Positions 8,928 to 17,522 of a stretch of 64,000 nt of DNA are shown here, in pieces. Source of the stretch: Phycisphaerae bacterium (GTDB taxonomy: Bacteria > Planctomycetota > Phycisphaerae > UBA1845 > UTPLA1); contig JAKLKO010000010.1 in assembly GCA_023150615.1 (NCBI GenBank), forward strand, positions 81,847 through 145,846, read 5' to 3'. The notes beneath the pieces were generated by a model. It was not told where the DNA came from, did no database searches, and saw only the letters and a list, made by a program, of their open reading frames with translations. Both the position numbers and the translations under genes were made by a program. Each line of letters starts with the position of its first letter. Position 1 is the first letter of the stretch.

Positions 8928-11900
8928 ATGGCAAAGAAACTGAACAAGACGCTGGTCGGAATCCTGACGATGGCCGCGATGCTCCTGATGGGAGTCGTCG
9001 CCGTCGCGCTGATCTACAAGCTCCCCGGCGCGGACCCGCAACACTTCGCCGACGAGGCCGTCAAGCAGGAGGCCAAGGGCGAGTGGCGACTTGCCATGCA
9101 GAATTACATGCGTGCCTTCCGGTTCGACAAGCGCGGCGGACAGAATCCGGAATGGCTCGCCAAGGCCGCCAAGTGCATGTATGAGCTCGGCGAGGTCGGC
9201 GCGGTGCGGGAACTTGTCCGACAGGCCCGCGTGCTTGATCCGAAGCTCAAGCCCGCTCAGGAACTGGCCACTCGCGCCGAATTCGAGCTGGCACGCGCCG
9301 TTCCCCACTCGCCGCAGTGGAAGCGGACGCTCGACGAGGCCGAGCGGCTTCTCGGCATCGATGCCACGATGGTGCTCGCGCAGGAAGCCGCAGGCTCGGC
9401 CTGGCTCGCCCTGTCGGGGGAGGATTCAACATACGAGACGAAAGGCGAAAACGCCCTGCGCGAGGTCCTGAAGCTCGATCCGGTCAACGCCAACGCGGCG
9501 ATGACGCTGGCCGAGTTCTACTACAACAAGAACCGCAACAACGCCGCCACCGAACTCATCAACGAGACGATCGCGAAGGCCGATTCGGCCGGCGCGAAGG
9601 AGGCCCTTGCCGAACTCTACAACTTCGTTGGGCGGCGCTGCTTGTTCGAGGGCAAGCTCGACGACGCCGTCGCGGCATTCGAAAAGGCCCAGAAGGCCAA
9701 CCCCTCTTTCGCCGAGTCTCACCTCGCCCTGGCCGCCTACTGGCAGTCCAAGGGCAAGGACAGCTACGACAAGGCCGAGGCCGAGCTTCAGAAGGCACTC
9801 AAGGTCGACCCCAAGCTGCCGGACACATACTTCCGGCTGGCCGCGCTCTACCAGGCGCAGCAGAAACTCAACGAGGCCGTCGCGATCCTCGAGCAGGGCC
9901 TGACGTCCGTGACGCGAGGCGTCGGGTTCCGCTTCGTACGCGGGAACTTCGCCCGCAATCAGATGCTCAAGCAGATCTGCATGGCCCACCTCGCCAGGCC
10001 GGCGAAGACCGAGGAGGAGCGGAAGAAGGCGATCGCGGATGCCGAGGCGGTCTATCAGCGCGCCCGCGATGAGGTGGGTCCGGACGAGATCGTCGTCCGC
10101 ATCATGAAGGCGCACCTGCTGCGCGAGAAGGGCGACTTGGTCGAGGCGACGCGCGAGGTCGAGCAGGTCGACAAGGCGCTGGCCCGCGCGCGGGACTTCG
10201 AGATCAAGGCGATGCTCGCCGATCTGTACGCCAAGCAGGAGCAGTTTGGCGCGGCGACGGAAGCGCTGCGCGAGGCGATCGCGATCGAGCCGCGAGCCAT
10301 CGGGGCGCACATCCTGCTGGCCAAGCTGCTGCTGCGCCAGCGCGAGTACGACGCGGCGCTGGCGGCGCTGGAGTCGCCGCCCCACCCGGGAATCTACGAG
10401 GCGCTCCGTCGCAACCCGGAGGCCGCGAAGGTCCGCGCCGAGTGCTACCGCCGCCTGAACCGCATGGACAAGGTCGAGGCGGAACGCGAGCTGATCCGCG
10501 AGGTCGGCGGCAGCACGCCGATCCAGGAAGCGAGATTCCTGGCGCTCACGAACCGGCTCGACGAGGCCGAGCAGCTCCTGCGGAACGAGGTGAAATCCGA
10601 CCCGAAGAACGCCGACGCGGTCGTCCTGCTGGCCCGCGTGCTGGTGCAGAAGAAAGACGAGGAAGGCGCCCGAGACGTCGTGGAGGATGCCCGCAAGCAA
10701 CTGCCCGACAATCGCGTGCTGGAGGCGTTCGCGATCAGCCTCGATCCGGTGCAGGACCCGAAGGTCCGCAAGCAGAAGATGCTCGAGTTCCTCGATCGCG
10801 AGCCCGATCCCATGACCCGCGCCATCCAGAAGTTCACCTTCCACATCAATCGGGACGAACTGGATGAAGCCCGCACGGCGCTCGATGAAGCCGAGAAGGT
10901 GGATCCGAATTCCCCCGTCGTCATCGAGCAGCAGTTCAACTTTGCCATGCGTCGCAAGGACTGGGCCACCGCCGAAAAATACTGCGACCGGGAGGCCAAG
11001 CTCAACACCGACGGGACCGGCGGCAAACTCATGCGCGGACGCCTCGCCGTCGCCAAGGGCGAATTCTCCCCCGCCATCGACCTCTACAAGCAGGCGCTCG
11101 ACGCCTACCCGACGAACTCGATCGGCTGGACGCTCCTGGCGGAGGCCTATCTCTCGGCCGGCCGGCGCGGCGAAGCGCGCGACACGCTGGAGCGCGCCAT
11201 CAAGTTGAACCCGGCCAACGGCTTCGCCAACCGCATGCTCGGCGGCCTGGCGCTCGAGGACGGCGACAAGGCGCGGGCCAAGGCGCTTTTCGAGGATGCG
11301 CTGGCGCAGATGCCGAATGATCCGTTCTGCCAGGCGCAGCTCCAGTTGATCCGCGAGGAGGAAGACCCCAAGTCGGGCATCACCGCGCGCGAGGAGGCCG
11401 CGAAGAAGAACCCGGAGGACTACCGGAACCTGATGGCGCTCGCGAAGCTGTATGCCAAGACGGGCGAACCCGCCAAGGCCGAGGACTGCCTGAAACGCGT
11501 CCTTTCGGCCAACCGCGACGACCTGCGTTTCGCGTTCCGTTCCGCCGAGATATTCGCGAAAGACCTCGACCGCCCGGCCGAGGGCGAGGCGATCCTGCTG
11601 GAGCTGCTGCGATCCACCGACGACAAGGAGAAGAAGTCCCGCATCGCGACGCTCACTGCGAAGTTCTATCAGGACCTCGAGATCATGCAGAACGCGGAGC
11701 GGTACTTCCTGCTCGCCGCCAGCCTCAGTCCCGGCGCGATGACCACACAAAACGTCGGGGAGTTCTACGTTCAGACGAACCGACCGCGCGATGCCCTCGA
11801 CTGGTACGAAAAGGCCCGCGACCTCGCCCGCGACCTGCCGTCCGAGCTCATCGGCATCGAGCGCCGCATCATCCAGAGCCTGATCCTGCTGCGCGACAAG

Positions 11901-13370
11901 AAGCGCTGCGAGGGGGAGCTCGAGAAGTACATCGCCAAGTACCCGAACGACGAGCAGGGCCTTCAACTCAAGGGCCTGTTCTATCTCCAGATGGGCGACA
12001 TGCAGCAAGCCGAAAAGGCGTTCATGCAGCAACTCGAAAAGCAGCCCGATTCGGCCCTCGCCCTCTGGCAGCTCGGGGCGCTGCACATGATGCGCAACCG
12101 ATGGGAGCTGGCCATCGAGGAATTGTCCAAGTCAAAGGCCTTCCGGCCCAACGACTTCAATTACGACCATCGCATCGCGCTGGCGCGGGCCCTGATCGGG
12201 ACCGGCCGCGTGGACGAGGGGTTGAACGAGCTGCAGACCATCCTCCGCGACAAGCCCGACGCGCAGAACGTCGCCGCCGTGCTCGTGGATGAATACCTGC
12301 AACTCAAGCCGCCGCGCTACTCCGACGCCGAGAGCCTCATCGTCACCTACATGCGGCGCTATCCCGACGACTACAAATGGCCCATGCTGCTCGGCAAGGT
12401 TGGCGTCAGCAGCGGCGATCTGAACAAGGCGGCGACCGCATACCGGCGCGCCACAGAGATCAGCAAGTTCGCCGCCGTGCCTACCATGAGCTACCTCTCG
12501 GCCCTGGAAGGCGGCAAGCAGCACGACCAGATCATCGAGTTCGTGACCAAGGCGCTCCCTGCCGCGCGGCGGCGACGCCTGCCGATGGCCGTCGCCGCGC
12601 TCGGAAAGGCCTATGCCGCGAAGGGCGACGAGCAGGCCGCGATCGAGCAGTTCGGCGCCGCGATGGAGCTCGCGCGCGACGACTTCGAGGCCTATCGTTT
12701 TATCGCGCTGACCATGTCGACGTCACTCGGAGCCGACAAGGCGCTCGCCTACGCGCAGAAGCAGTCCGACGCCGACAAGAACAATGTCGAGCGCCTCAAG
12801 ATCCTCATGCACCTGCTGTTCAGCAACAACAAGAACGAAGAGGCGCTCGCGATCGGAGACCGCATCGTCCAGCTCTCCGACCGCGACGACGACCTGCTGT
12901 TCGGCATGATCGGGCAGGCCATCATCCTCGGCCGCCTCGAACGCAATGACGAGGCCCGCAAGAAATACGAGGGCGTGCTTGAACTCGATCCGAGCAACAC
13001 CATCGCCCTCAACAACCTGGCCTATATCCTGGCCGACGTCCTCAAGCGGCCCCAGGAGGCCCTCCCCTACGCCGAGAAGGCGGAAAATCTTGCGCCTCGT
13101 GACGCAAACACGCTGGATACCTACGGTTGGGTGCTTGCCGAGAACAACCGGCTGGCCGACGCCGAGGGCACGCTCCTGCGCGCCCTGGACGTCAATGCCC
13201 AGAGCGTGGCCGCTAACTATCATCTGGGGATCGTATACAAGCGCATGAACAACGTGACCGACGCCCGCCAGCGGCTCGAGGCGGCCCGCAAGCATGCCGA
13301 AGCCCAGGGAGAGGAAAACTTCGTCAAGCTGGCCGACCAGGCTCTGAAGGAACTCGGAACCGGCCAATAA
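8928..13370 (+). CDS. Giant membrane-anchored TPR-repeat protein of the exosortase cluster
   Basis: A 1480-residue protein. An N-terminal signal anchor (residues about 9-32, ILTMAAMLLMGVVAVALIY) is followed almost entirely by tetratricopeptide repeats, recognisable by recurring A-x-Y/F...A and G-x-x-x-x-A spacing. Examples are LDDAVAAFEKAQKANPSFAE and GEARDTLERAIKLNPANGFA. A clear ribosome-binding site (GAGGTG) precedes the ATG. Large TPR proteins are typical members of EPS/PEP-CTERM clusters (compare PrsT) and probably scaffold the export machinery on the periplasmic side. Unlike PrsT, no lipobox is visible. The protein is Lys/Glu-rich and the final residues are ordinary TPR helices. Confidence 0.8.
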   Translation: MAKKLNKTLVGILTMAAMLLMGVVAVALIYKLPGADPQHFADEAVKQEAKGEWRLAMQNYMRAFRFDKRGGQNPEWLAKAAKCMYELGEVGAVRELVRQARVLDPKLKPAQELATRAEFELARAVPHSPQWKRTLDEAERLLGIDATMVLAQEAAGSAWLALSGEDSTYETKGENALREVLKLDPVNANAAMTLAEFYYNKNRNNAATELINETIAKADSAGAKEALAELYNFVGRRCLFEGKLDDAVAAFEKAQKANPSFAESHLALAAYWQSKGKDSYDKAEAELQKALKVDPKLPDTYFRLAALYQAQQKLNEAVAILEQGLTSVTRGVGFRFVRGNFARNQMLKQICMAHLARPAKTEEERKKAIADAEAVYQRARDEVGPDEIVVRIMKAHLLREKGDLVEATREVEQVDKALARARDFEIKAMLADLYAKQEQFGAATEALREAIAIEPRAIGAHILLAKLLLRQREYDAALAALESPPHPGIYEALRRNPEAAKVRAECYRRLNRMDKVEAERELIREVGGSTPIQEARFLALTNRLDEAEQLLRNEVKSDPKNADAVVLLARVLVQKKDEEGARDVVEDARKQLPDNRVLEAFAISLDPVQDPKVRKQKMLEFLDREPDPMTRAIQKFTFHINRDELDEARTALDEAEKVDPNSPVVIEQQFNFAMRRKDWATAEKYCDREAKLNTDGTGGKLMRGRLAVAKGEFSPAIDLYKQALDAYPTNSIGWTLLAEAYLSAGRRGEARDTLERAIKLNPANGFANRMLGGLALEDGDKARAKALFEDALAQMPNDPFCQAQLQLIREEEDPKSGITAREEAAKKNPEDYRNLMALAKLYAKTGEPAKAEDCLKRVLSANRDDLRFAFRSAEIFAKDLDRPAEGEAILLELLRSTDDKEKKSRIATLTAKFYQDLEIMQNAERYFLLAASLSPGAMTTQNVGEFYVQTNRPRDALDWYEKARDLARDLPSELIGIERRIIQSLILLRDKKRCEGELEKYIAKYPNDEQGLQLKGLFYLQMGDMQQAEKAFMQQLEKQPDSALALWQLGALHMMRNRWELAIEELSKSKAFRPNDFNYDHRIALARALIGTGRVDEGLNELQTILRDKPDAQNVAAVLVDEYLQLKPPRYSDAESLIVTYMRRYPDDYKWPMLLGKVGVSSGDLNKAATAYRRATEISKFAAVPTMSYLSALEGGKQHDQIIEFVTKALPAARRRRLPMAVAALGKAYAAKGDEQAAIEQFGAAMELARDDFEAYRFIALTMSTSLGADKALAYAQKQSDADKNNVERLKILMHLLFSNNKNEEALAIGDRIVQLSDRDDDLLFGMIGQAIILGRLERNDEARKKYEGVLELDPSNTIALNNLAYILADVLKRPQEALPYAEKAENLAPRDANTLDTYGWVLAENNRLADAEGTLLRALDVNAQSVAANYHLGIVYKRMNNVTDARQRLEAARKHAEAQGEENFVKLADQALKELGTGQ

Positions 13371-13457
13371 AGTGCCGATGATAGGACTGACCAAGGCCGC
13401 GCGCGGGTTCTCGGCACCCCCGGGGGTGTCTATCCCGCTGCGCGGGAGGCCCGGCTC

Positions 13458-15836
13458 ATGACCACGCTGACGGCGGCAACCGCGAGTGCGCCAGGACTGA
13501 CGCGCCCGGCGGCCGCGCGCCCGCAGCCCGGCGGCGCCCTCGGATTCACCGCCGGCGACCTGCTGCGGATCGTCCGCCAGCGCCTCGTCATGGTGCTCTT
13601 TCTCTGGCTCTTCCTCGTCGGCGCGACGATCGGCGGAACGGCCTACTGGGCCGCTTATTACCCCGAGTTCCGTACCGAGGGCTACATCAAGGTCGAGTCG
13701 ACGCGCCCCGAAGACCCGATGGAGCAAAAGCCGGACCGCGTCGACGTCCAGGCGATGGAGATGCTCGTCAAGGACCAGGCGATCTTCGTCACCAGCCCGG
13801 ACGTGTTGAGCAAGGCGCTCGAGGATCCCGAAGTCAAGCGCACGTCGTGGTACACCAACCTGATCGCTCGAAACGATCCGACGATCTCGATGATCGACGA
13901 GCTTGCCGACATCATCGATGCCGCGCCCTATCCGGCGACCAGCTTCCTCGTCGTCTCCGTCCGCGGCCGCGTCCCGAACGAGCTGCCGACGATCGTCAAC
14001 ACCGTCATGAACAAGTACGAACTCCACGTGAACGAGCTGTCCAGGACCCGATATCGCGAGGAGTTCGATCGGCTCCAAAAGGAGGCCGAGCGCGCCAAGA
14101 AGTTGCTCGAGGACAAGAACGCCGCGATCGACGAATTCCGCCAGACCGCGCCCGCCTCGGTCTTCACCACCGGCGGCGCCAACGTCATCGGTGATGAGCT
14201 GATGACACTGACCTCGCTCAAGACCGAGCTGGAAATGGTCAAGCTCGGCCGGCAGCAGATCTGGGAATCCCTCCGCGCTGTCCGGCCCGAGGACGCCCCG
14301 GTAACCGCCGAAATGCTCGCGGCGCTCAACAACGACCCGGGCATCTTCAACATGCGGACGGAGCTCGAACGCATGGAGGCGGAATTGGCGATCTCCGAGG
14401 CCAACTACGGGCCGAAGCACCGCGCGGTCGACGCCCTGCGCGTCCGCGTCGAGGGAACGCGCAAGCGCCTGATGGCGGCCGAGATCGAGAAGCTCAACCA
14501 GTACAAGGCGCAGCAGCTCCAGCTCGCCGAGCAGGACTACCTCCAGGCGCAGGAGCAGGAACTGGCGATCGCCGAGCGGCTCGAAGGCGTCATCGCCAAG
14601 CAGCGCGACCTCGACCAGAAATTCGCACAATACCTGCGGCACCTCGAGGAGCGCGACGTCCTCAAGGCCGGCTACGACAGCCTGCTCGCGCAGCGCGAAG
14701 CGCTCAACCTGATGCTCCGCCGCGACAAGACAGTCCGCATCACGGTCGCCTCGTATGCCATCCCCCCCAAGCGACGCGCCAGTCCGAGCTGGCTCATCAA
14801 CGTGCCCGTCGGCATCGTCGTCGGTCTCATGCTCTCCATCGGCCTGGCCGTCCTGCTGGAGCTGGCCGATTCCTCCGTGCGGACGCCGCGCGACGTCCTG
14901 CGCCACGCCGCCATGCCCGTCATCGGCACGATCCCGGCCCTCGACGACGAGGAAGTCGAGATCGAACGCATCGAGCTGGCGTGCATCGAAGCGCCGCGCT
15001 CCGTCATCGCCGAAGCCTTCCGGCAGCTACGCACCAACCTCTTCTTCGCCGCGCCCGTCGAGCACCAGGCCGTGCTGCTCGTCACCAGCCCCGGCGCTGA
15101 GGATGGAAAGACCACCGTCGCCGTCAATCTCGCAACCTCGGTCGCCATCAGCGGTCGGCGCGTGTTGCTCATCGACGCCAATTTCCGCCGCCCCGCTCTG
15201 CGGAACATCTTCGCCGAGATGCGCGCCGAAGGCCTCAGTAACGTCCTGATTGGGCAATCCAAACTTGCCGACCTCGTCACGCCGTCCGGCGTTCCGGGCC
15301 TCGACCTGCTCAGCACCGGTCCGACACCGCCCAACCCGGCCGAGCTGCTCGGCGGAACCTACCTTCGCGAGATGCTCGCCGAGGCCCGCTCGCGCTACGA
15401 CCAGATCATCTTCGACGGGCCGCCGGTCCTGCTGATGTCCGACCCGATGGTCCTCGCCGGCATCATCGACGGCGTGCTGCTCGTCTGCCGCTTCCGCAGC
15501 ACGTCGCGCGGCGCTCTGCTCCGTGCCCGGACGCAGCTCGAGGCGATCAACGCCCGCCTGCTCGGCGCGGTCCTCAATGCCGTGCAGTCCACCCGCGGCG
15601 GATACTTCCGAAAGCAGTATCGCGCGTTCTATGACTACCAGGCCGAGGAAGAAGAGACCCGCAAGCCATCCAAGCGTCTCTCCGGCAAGAAGCGCGAAAT
15701 CGAGGACAAGGTCCCGTCCGAGGACGCCGCCGCCATCGGCGAGCAGCTCGCCGCCATCGACTCCAGCGACGCCGAGATCGAAACGCCGCCCGAAGGCGAA
15801 CGACCGGACCCGTCGCGGCCGCCCGAAGAATCCTGA
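13458..15836 (+). CDS. Wzc-type polysaccharide chain-length regulator with BY-kinase domain
   Basis: A 792-residue protein with an N-terminal Wzz-like domain bracketed by two membrane segments (about 45-65 and 450-470). A long coiled-coil region lies between them (about 190-400). The cytosolic CpsD-type tyrosine-kinase domain carries Walker A SPGAEDGKTT (Lys551), Walker A' LLIDANFRRP and Walker B IIFDGPPVLL. The C-terminus has a modest tyrosine group (YFRKQYRAFYDY) then an acidic tail, rather than the dense Tyr cluster of Wzc. It should control polymer length and export with the Wza-type lipoprotein at 5.2 kb. A GGGAGG ribosome-binding site precedes the ATG. Confidence 0.87.
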   Translation: MTTLTAATASAPGLTRPAAARPQPGGALGFTAGDLLRIVRQRLVMVLFLWLFLVGATIGGTAYWAAYYPEFRTEGYIKVESTRPEDPMEQKPDRVDVQAMEMLVKDQAIFVTSPDVLSKALEDPEVKRTSWYTNLIARNDPTISMIDELADIIDAAPYPATSFLVVSVRGRVPNELPTIVNTVMNKYELHVNELSRTRYREEFDRLQKEAERAKKLLEDKNAAIDEFRQTAPASVFTTGGANVIGDELMTLTSLKTELEMVKLGRQQIWESLRAVRPEDAPVTAEMLAALNNDPGIFNMRTELERMEAELAISEANYGPKHRAVDALRVRVEGTRKRLMAAEIEKLNQYKAQQLQLAEQDYLQAQEQELAIAERLEGVIAKQRDLDQKFAQYLRHLEERDVLKAGYDSLLAQREALNLMLRRDKTVRITVASYAIPPKRRASPSWLINVPVGIVVGLMLSIGLAVLLELADSSVRTPRDVLRHAAMPVIGTIPALDDEEVEIERIELACIEAPRSVIAEAFRQLRTNLFFAAPVEHQAVLLVTSPGAEDGKTTVAVNLATSVAISGRRVLLIDANFRRPALRNIFAEMRAEGLSNVLIGQSKLADLVTPSGVPGLDLLSTGPTPPNPAELLGGTYLREMLAEARSRYDQIIFDGPPVLLMSDPMVLAGIIDGVLLVCRFRSTSRGALLRARTQLEAINARLLGAVLNAVQSTRGGYFRKQYRAFYDYQAEEEETRKPSKRLSGKKREIEDKVPSEDAAAIGEQLAAIDSSDAEIETPPEGERPDPSRPPEES

Positions 15837-15862
15837 ACCCGGCGCAAACCGATCCTGTTCGG

Positions 15863-15868
15863 TATAAT
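15863..15868 (+). promoter_or_regulatory. -10 element (TATAATCCGC) upstream of kdsD
   Basis: A perfect TATAAT followed by CCGC lies 28 bases before the GTG start of the sugar-phosphate isomerase. No convincing -35 is visible. Similar TAnAATCCGC elements precede several other genes in this window. Confidence 0.4.
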
Positions 15869-15896
15869 CCGCCTCCGTTCCGCGGAGCCGGGCATC

Positions 15897-16892
15897 GTGT
15901 CTGATCTTCTGCGAATAGGCCGCGACGTCGTCTCCGACGAGGCCGCCGCGCTCGGCGCGCTGGCCGCCGCACTCGATTCATCCTTCGAACAGGCCGTGCG
16001 CCGCATGCTGGCCGCGCGCGGACCGCTCGTCGTCACCGGCCTCGGCAAGAGCGGCCTCATCGCGCGCAAGATCGCCGCGACGCTGTCGAGCACCGGATCG
16101 CCGGCCATGTACTTGCACCCCGTCGAGGGACTGCACGGCGACCTCGGCATCGTCTCCGCCGGCGACGTCCTGCTCGCCCTCTCCAAGAGCGGCGCGACCG
16201 ACGAAATAATCCGCTTCTGCGGCCACTTCAAGCGGCTTGGCGGATCGCTCATCACCGTCTGCGAATCCGCCGAATCGCCGCTGGCCGAACTCGCCGAGAT
16301 TACGATCCGGATCCCCGTCCGCACTGAGGCCGGGCCGCTCGCGCTCGCGCCGACGACCAGCACGACCATGATGCTTGCCCTCGGCGACGCCCTGGCCATG
16401 GCGCTGCTCGACGCCCGCGGATTCGCCGCCGACGACTTCGCGAGGTTTCATCCCGAAGGCGCGCTCGGGAAGCGATTGCTCCTGCGCGTCCGCGATCTGA
16501 TGCACACGGGAGACGACCTGCCGCGCGTCCGCGTCGACGCGCCCTTTCGCGACGTGCTCCTCGAAATGACCGGCAAGCACATCGGCATGACCTGCATTAT
16601 CCACCCCGACGGCCGCCTTTTCGGCGTCTTCACCGACGGAGACCTCCGCCGATTGCTCGAACGCGCCGAGCGACCGACGACCCTCGCCGCGCAGGAGGCC
16701 TGGCGGCTCAGTCGTCGCGATCCGAGCGAACCGCCCGTGCCCGTATCGACCGTCTCGCCCAACCTGCTCGTCGTCGACTGCCTCGAGATCATGCGCAAGA
16801 GCCAGATCACGTCTCTCGTCGCGGCCGAGGCGGACCAGCGTCCCATCGGGATCATTCGGCTTCACGACATCGTGAAAGCGGGCCTGGCATAG
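15897..16892 (+). CDS. kdsD: Arabinose-5-phosphate isomerase, KpsF/GutQ family
   Basis: A 331-residue enzyme interconverting ribulose-5-phosphate and arabinose-5-phosphate, the first step to Kdo. The N-terminal SIS domain (about 10-170) contains VTGLGKSGLIARKIAATLSS and LHGDLGIVS. Two CBS domains follow (about 205-331: LMHTGDDLPRV, GVFTDGDLRR). This is the full KpsF/KdsD architecture and length. GTG 15897 is the start. Position after the Wzc gene suggests supply of Kdo-type sugar for the envelope, but a TATAAT just upstream implies its own promoter. Confidence 0.9.
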   Translation: MSDLLRIGRDVVSDEAAALGALAAALDSSFEQAVRRMLAARGPLVVTGLGKSGLIARKIAATLSSTGSPAMYLHPVEGLHGDLGIVSAGDVLLALSKSGATDEIIRFCGHFKRLGGSLITVCESAESPLAELAEITIRIPVRTEAGPLALAPTTSTTMMLALGDALAMALLDARGFAADDFARFHPEGALGKRLLLRVRDLMHTGDDLPRVRVDAPFRDVLLEMTGKHIGMTCIIHPDGRLFGVFTDGDLRRLLERAERPTTLAAQEAWRLSRRDPSEPPVPVSTVSPNLLVVDCLEIMRKSQITSLVAAEADQRPIGIIRLHDIVKAGLA

Positions 16893-16993
16893 CCCGAGAC
16901 GTTCGCCAGGTTCTCCATAATCTCCCCGACCGCAGGGCCAGAACATCGACCAGCGCGGGTGCAGATTCGGACTTTCTCGGAACCGGAATCGGC

Positions 16994-17031
16994 CAGGATT
17001 GGGCGAAATTGAGCAATAAAACCCAATCCTG
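16994..17031. repeat. Inverted repeat after kdsD
   Basis: Perfect 10-bp arms CAGGATTGGG (16994-17003) and CCCAATCCTG (17022-17031) flank an 18-base A-rich loop, about 100 bases after the kdsD stop. There is no T-tract, so it is not a textbook terminator. It could protect the 3' end or act with a termination factor. Confidence 0.45.
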
Positions 17032-17096
17032 TTGCAGCAAACGGCTCGCCGTATTGCCTTTACGAACAACTATTTACGGATTTTCAACAAGAACGC

Positions 17097-17124
17097 TTGC
17101 TTTCATCGGGCGGCGTGATACGAT
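17097..17124 (+). promoter_or_regulatory. Promoter with extended -10 in the kdsD-pepF gap
   Basis: TTGCTT (17097-17102), a 16-base spacer and TGA-TACGAT (TG at 17116, hexamer 17119-17124) form a reasonable sigma70-like promoter. It lies about 400 bases upstream of the next gene and directly before the candidate RNA below. Confidence 0.4.
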
Positions 17125-17130
17125 ATGGGT

Positions 17131-17429
17131 GTGTAACCTGTGAATTCCTATAAGTTCGCCCGAATCAATATGGGTAGCTTTGGGAATCTGGGTGGAGTAA
17201 TCACGCCTCGGATCGAGCTTTGGTCGGTCCGGTGACGCTCGGCATCTTGGGGGCGTCCTTTTGGTGTGATCCGCGGGGCTTCGCCGCCTCGTGTCGCGAA
17301 ACAAACGTCGATCAAGCGCTGCACATCGCCGCAAGGCGCTGATGCGGTGCCCGGAAAATCGAGAGTCTTCCACTCGCTGCGGCACCCTTTGACCGCGCCA
17401 ACTACAACGGGGTGCCGCACGCCTTTTTT
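17131..17429 (+). ncRNA. Candidate small RNA or leader with terminator
   Basis: This part of the long gap 16893-17522 has no credible reading frame. It starts at the predicted transcription start of the promoter above. It ends in a 10-bp perfect inverted repeat, TGCGGCACCC/GGGTGCCGCA (17378-17387 and 17410-17419), followed by CGCC and six T. An upstream GGTGCC (17346-17351) can pair with GGCACC of the terminator arm, so an alternative fold exists. It could be a roughly 300-nt small RNA or an attenuated leader for the peptidase gene. It matches no RNA family I can recognise. Confidence 0.35.
17378..17429 (+). terminator. Intrinsic terminator candidate
   Basis: A 10-bp GC-rich stem (17378-17387 with 17410-17419) with a 22-base loop, followed four bases later by T6 (17424-17429). 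Confidence 0.5.
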
Positions 17430-17495
17430 ACGCATCTTCATCGCCCCGTGAGCGGCACTCCCGCGCCGCGTATTTCGCACATCGATCGTTCCCGA

Positions 17496-17501
17496 TACAT
17501 T
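17496..17501 (+). promoter_or_regulatory. -10-like element (TACATTCCGC) before the M3 peptidase
   Basis: GATACATTCCGC closely resembles GATACAATCCGC upstream of the S33 peptidase gene at 29.8 kb. It ends 21 bases before the chosen ATG, leaving a short leader. Confidence 0.35.
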
Positions 17502-17522
17502 CCGCCGCGCGCGAGGTTGCCG

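Noticed and set aside
9426..14906. Long minus-strand open frames opposite the TPR and Wzc genes
   Set aside because: Low-complexity Leu/Arg/Asp translation with no motifs, antisense to well-supported genes.
17412..17522. Upstream part of the M3 peptidase frame
   Set aside because: It overlaps a predicted terminator and lacks a ribosome-binding site. ATG 17523 has one.
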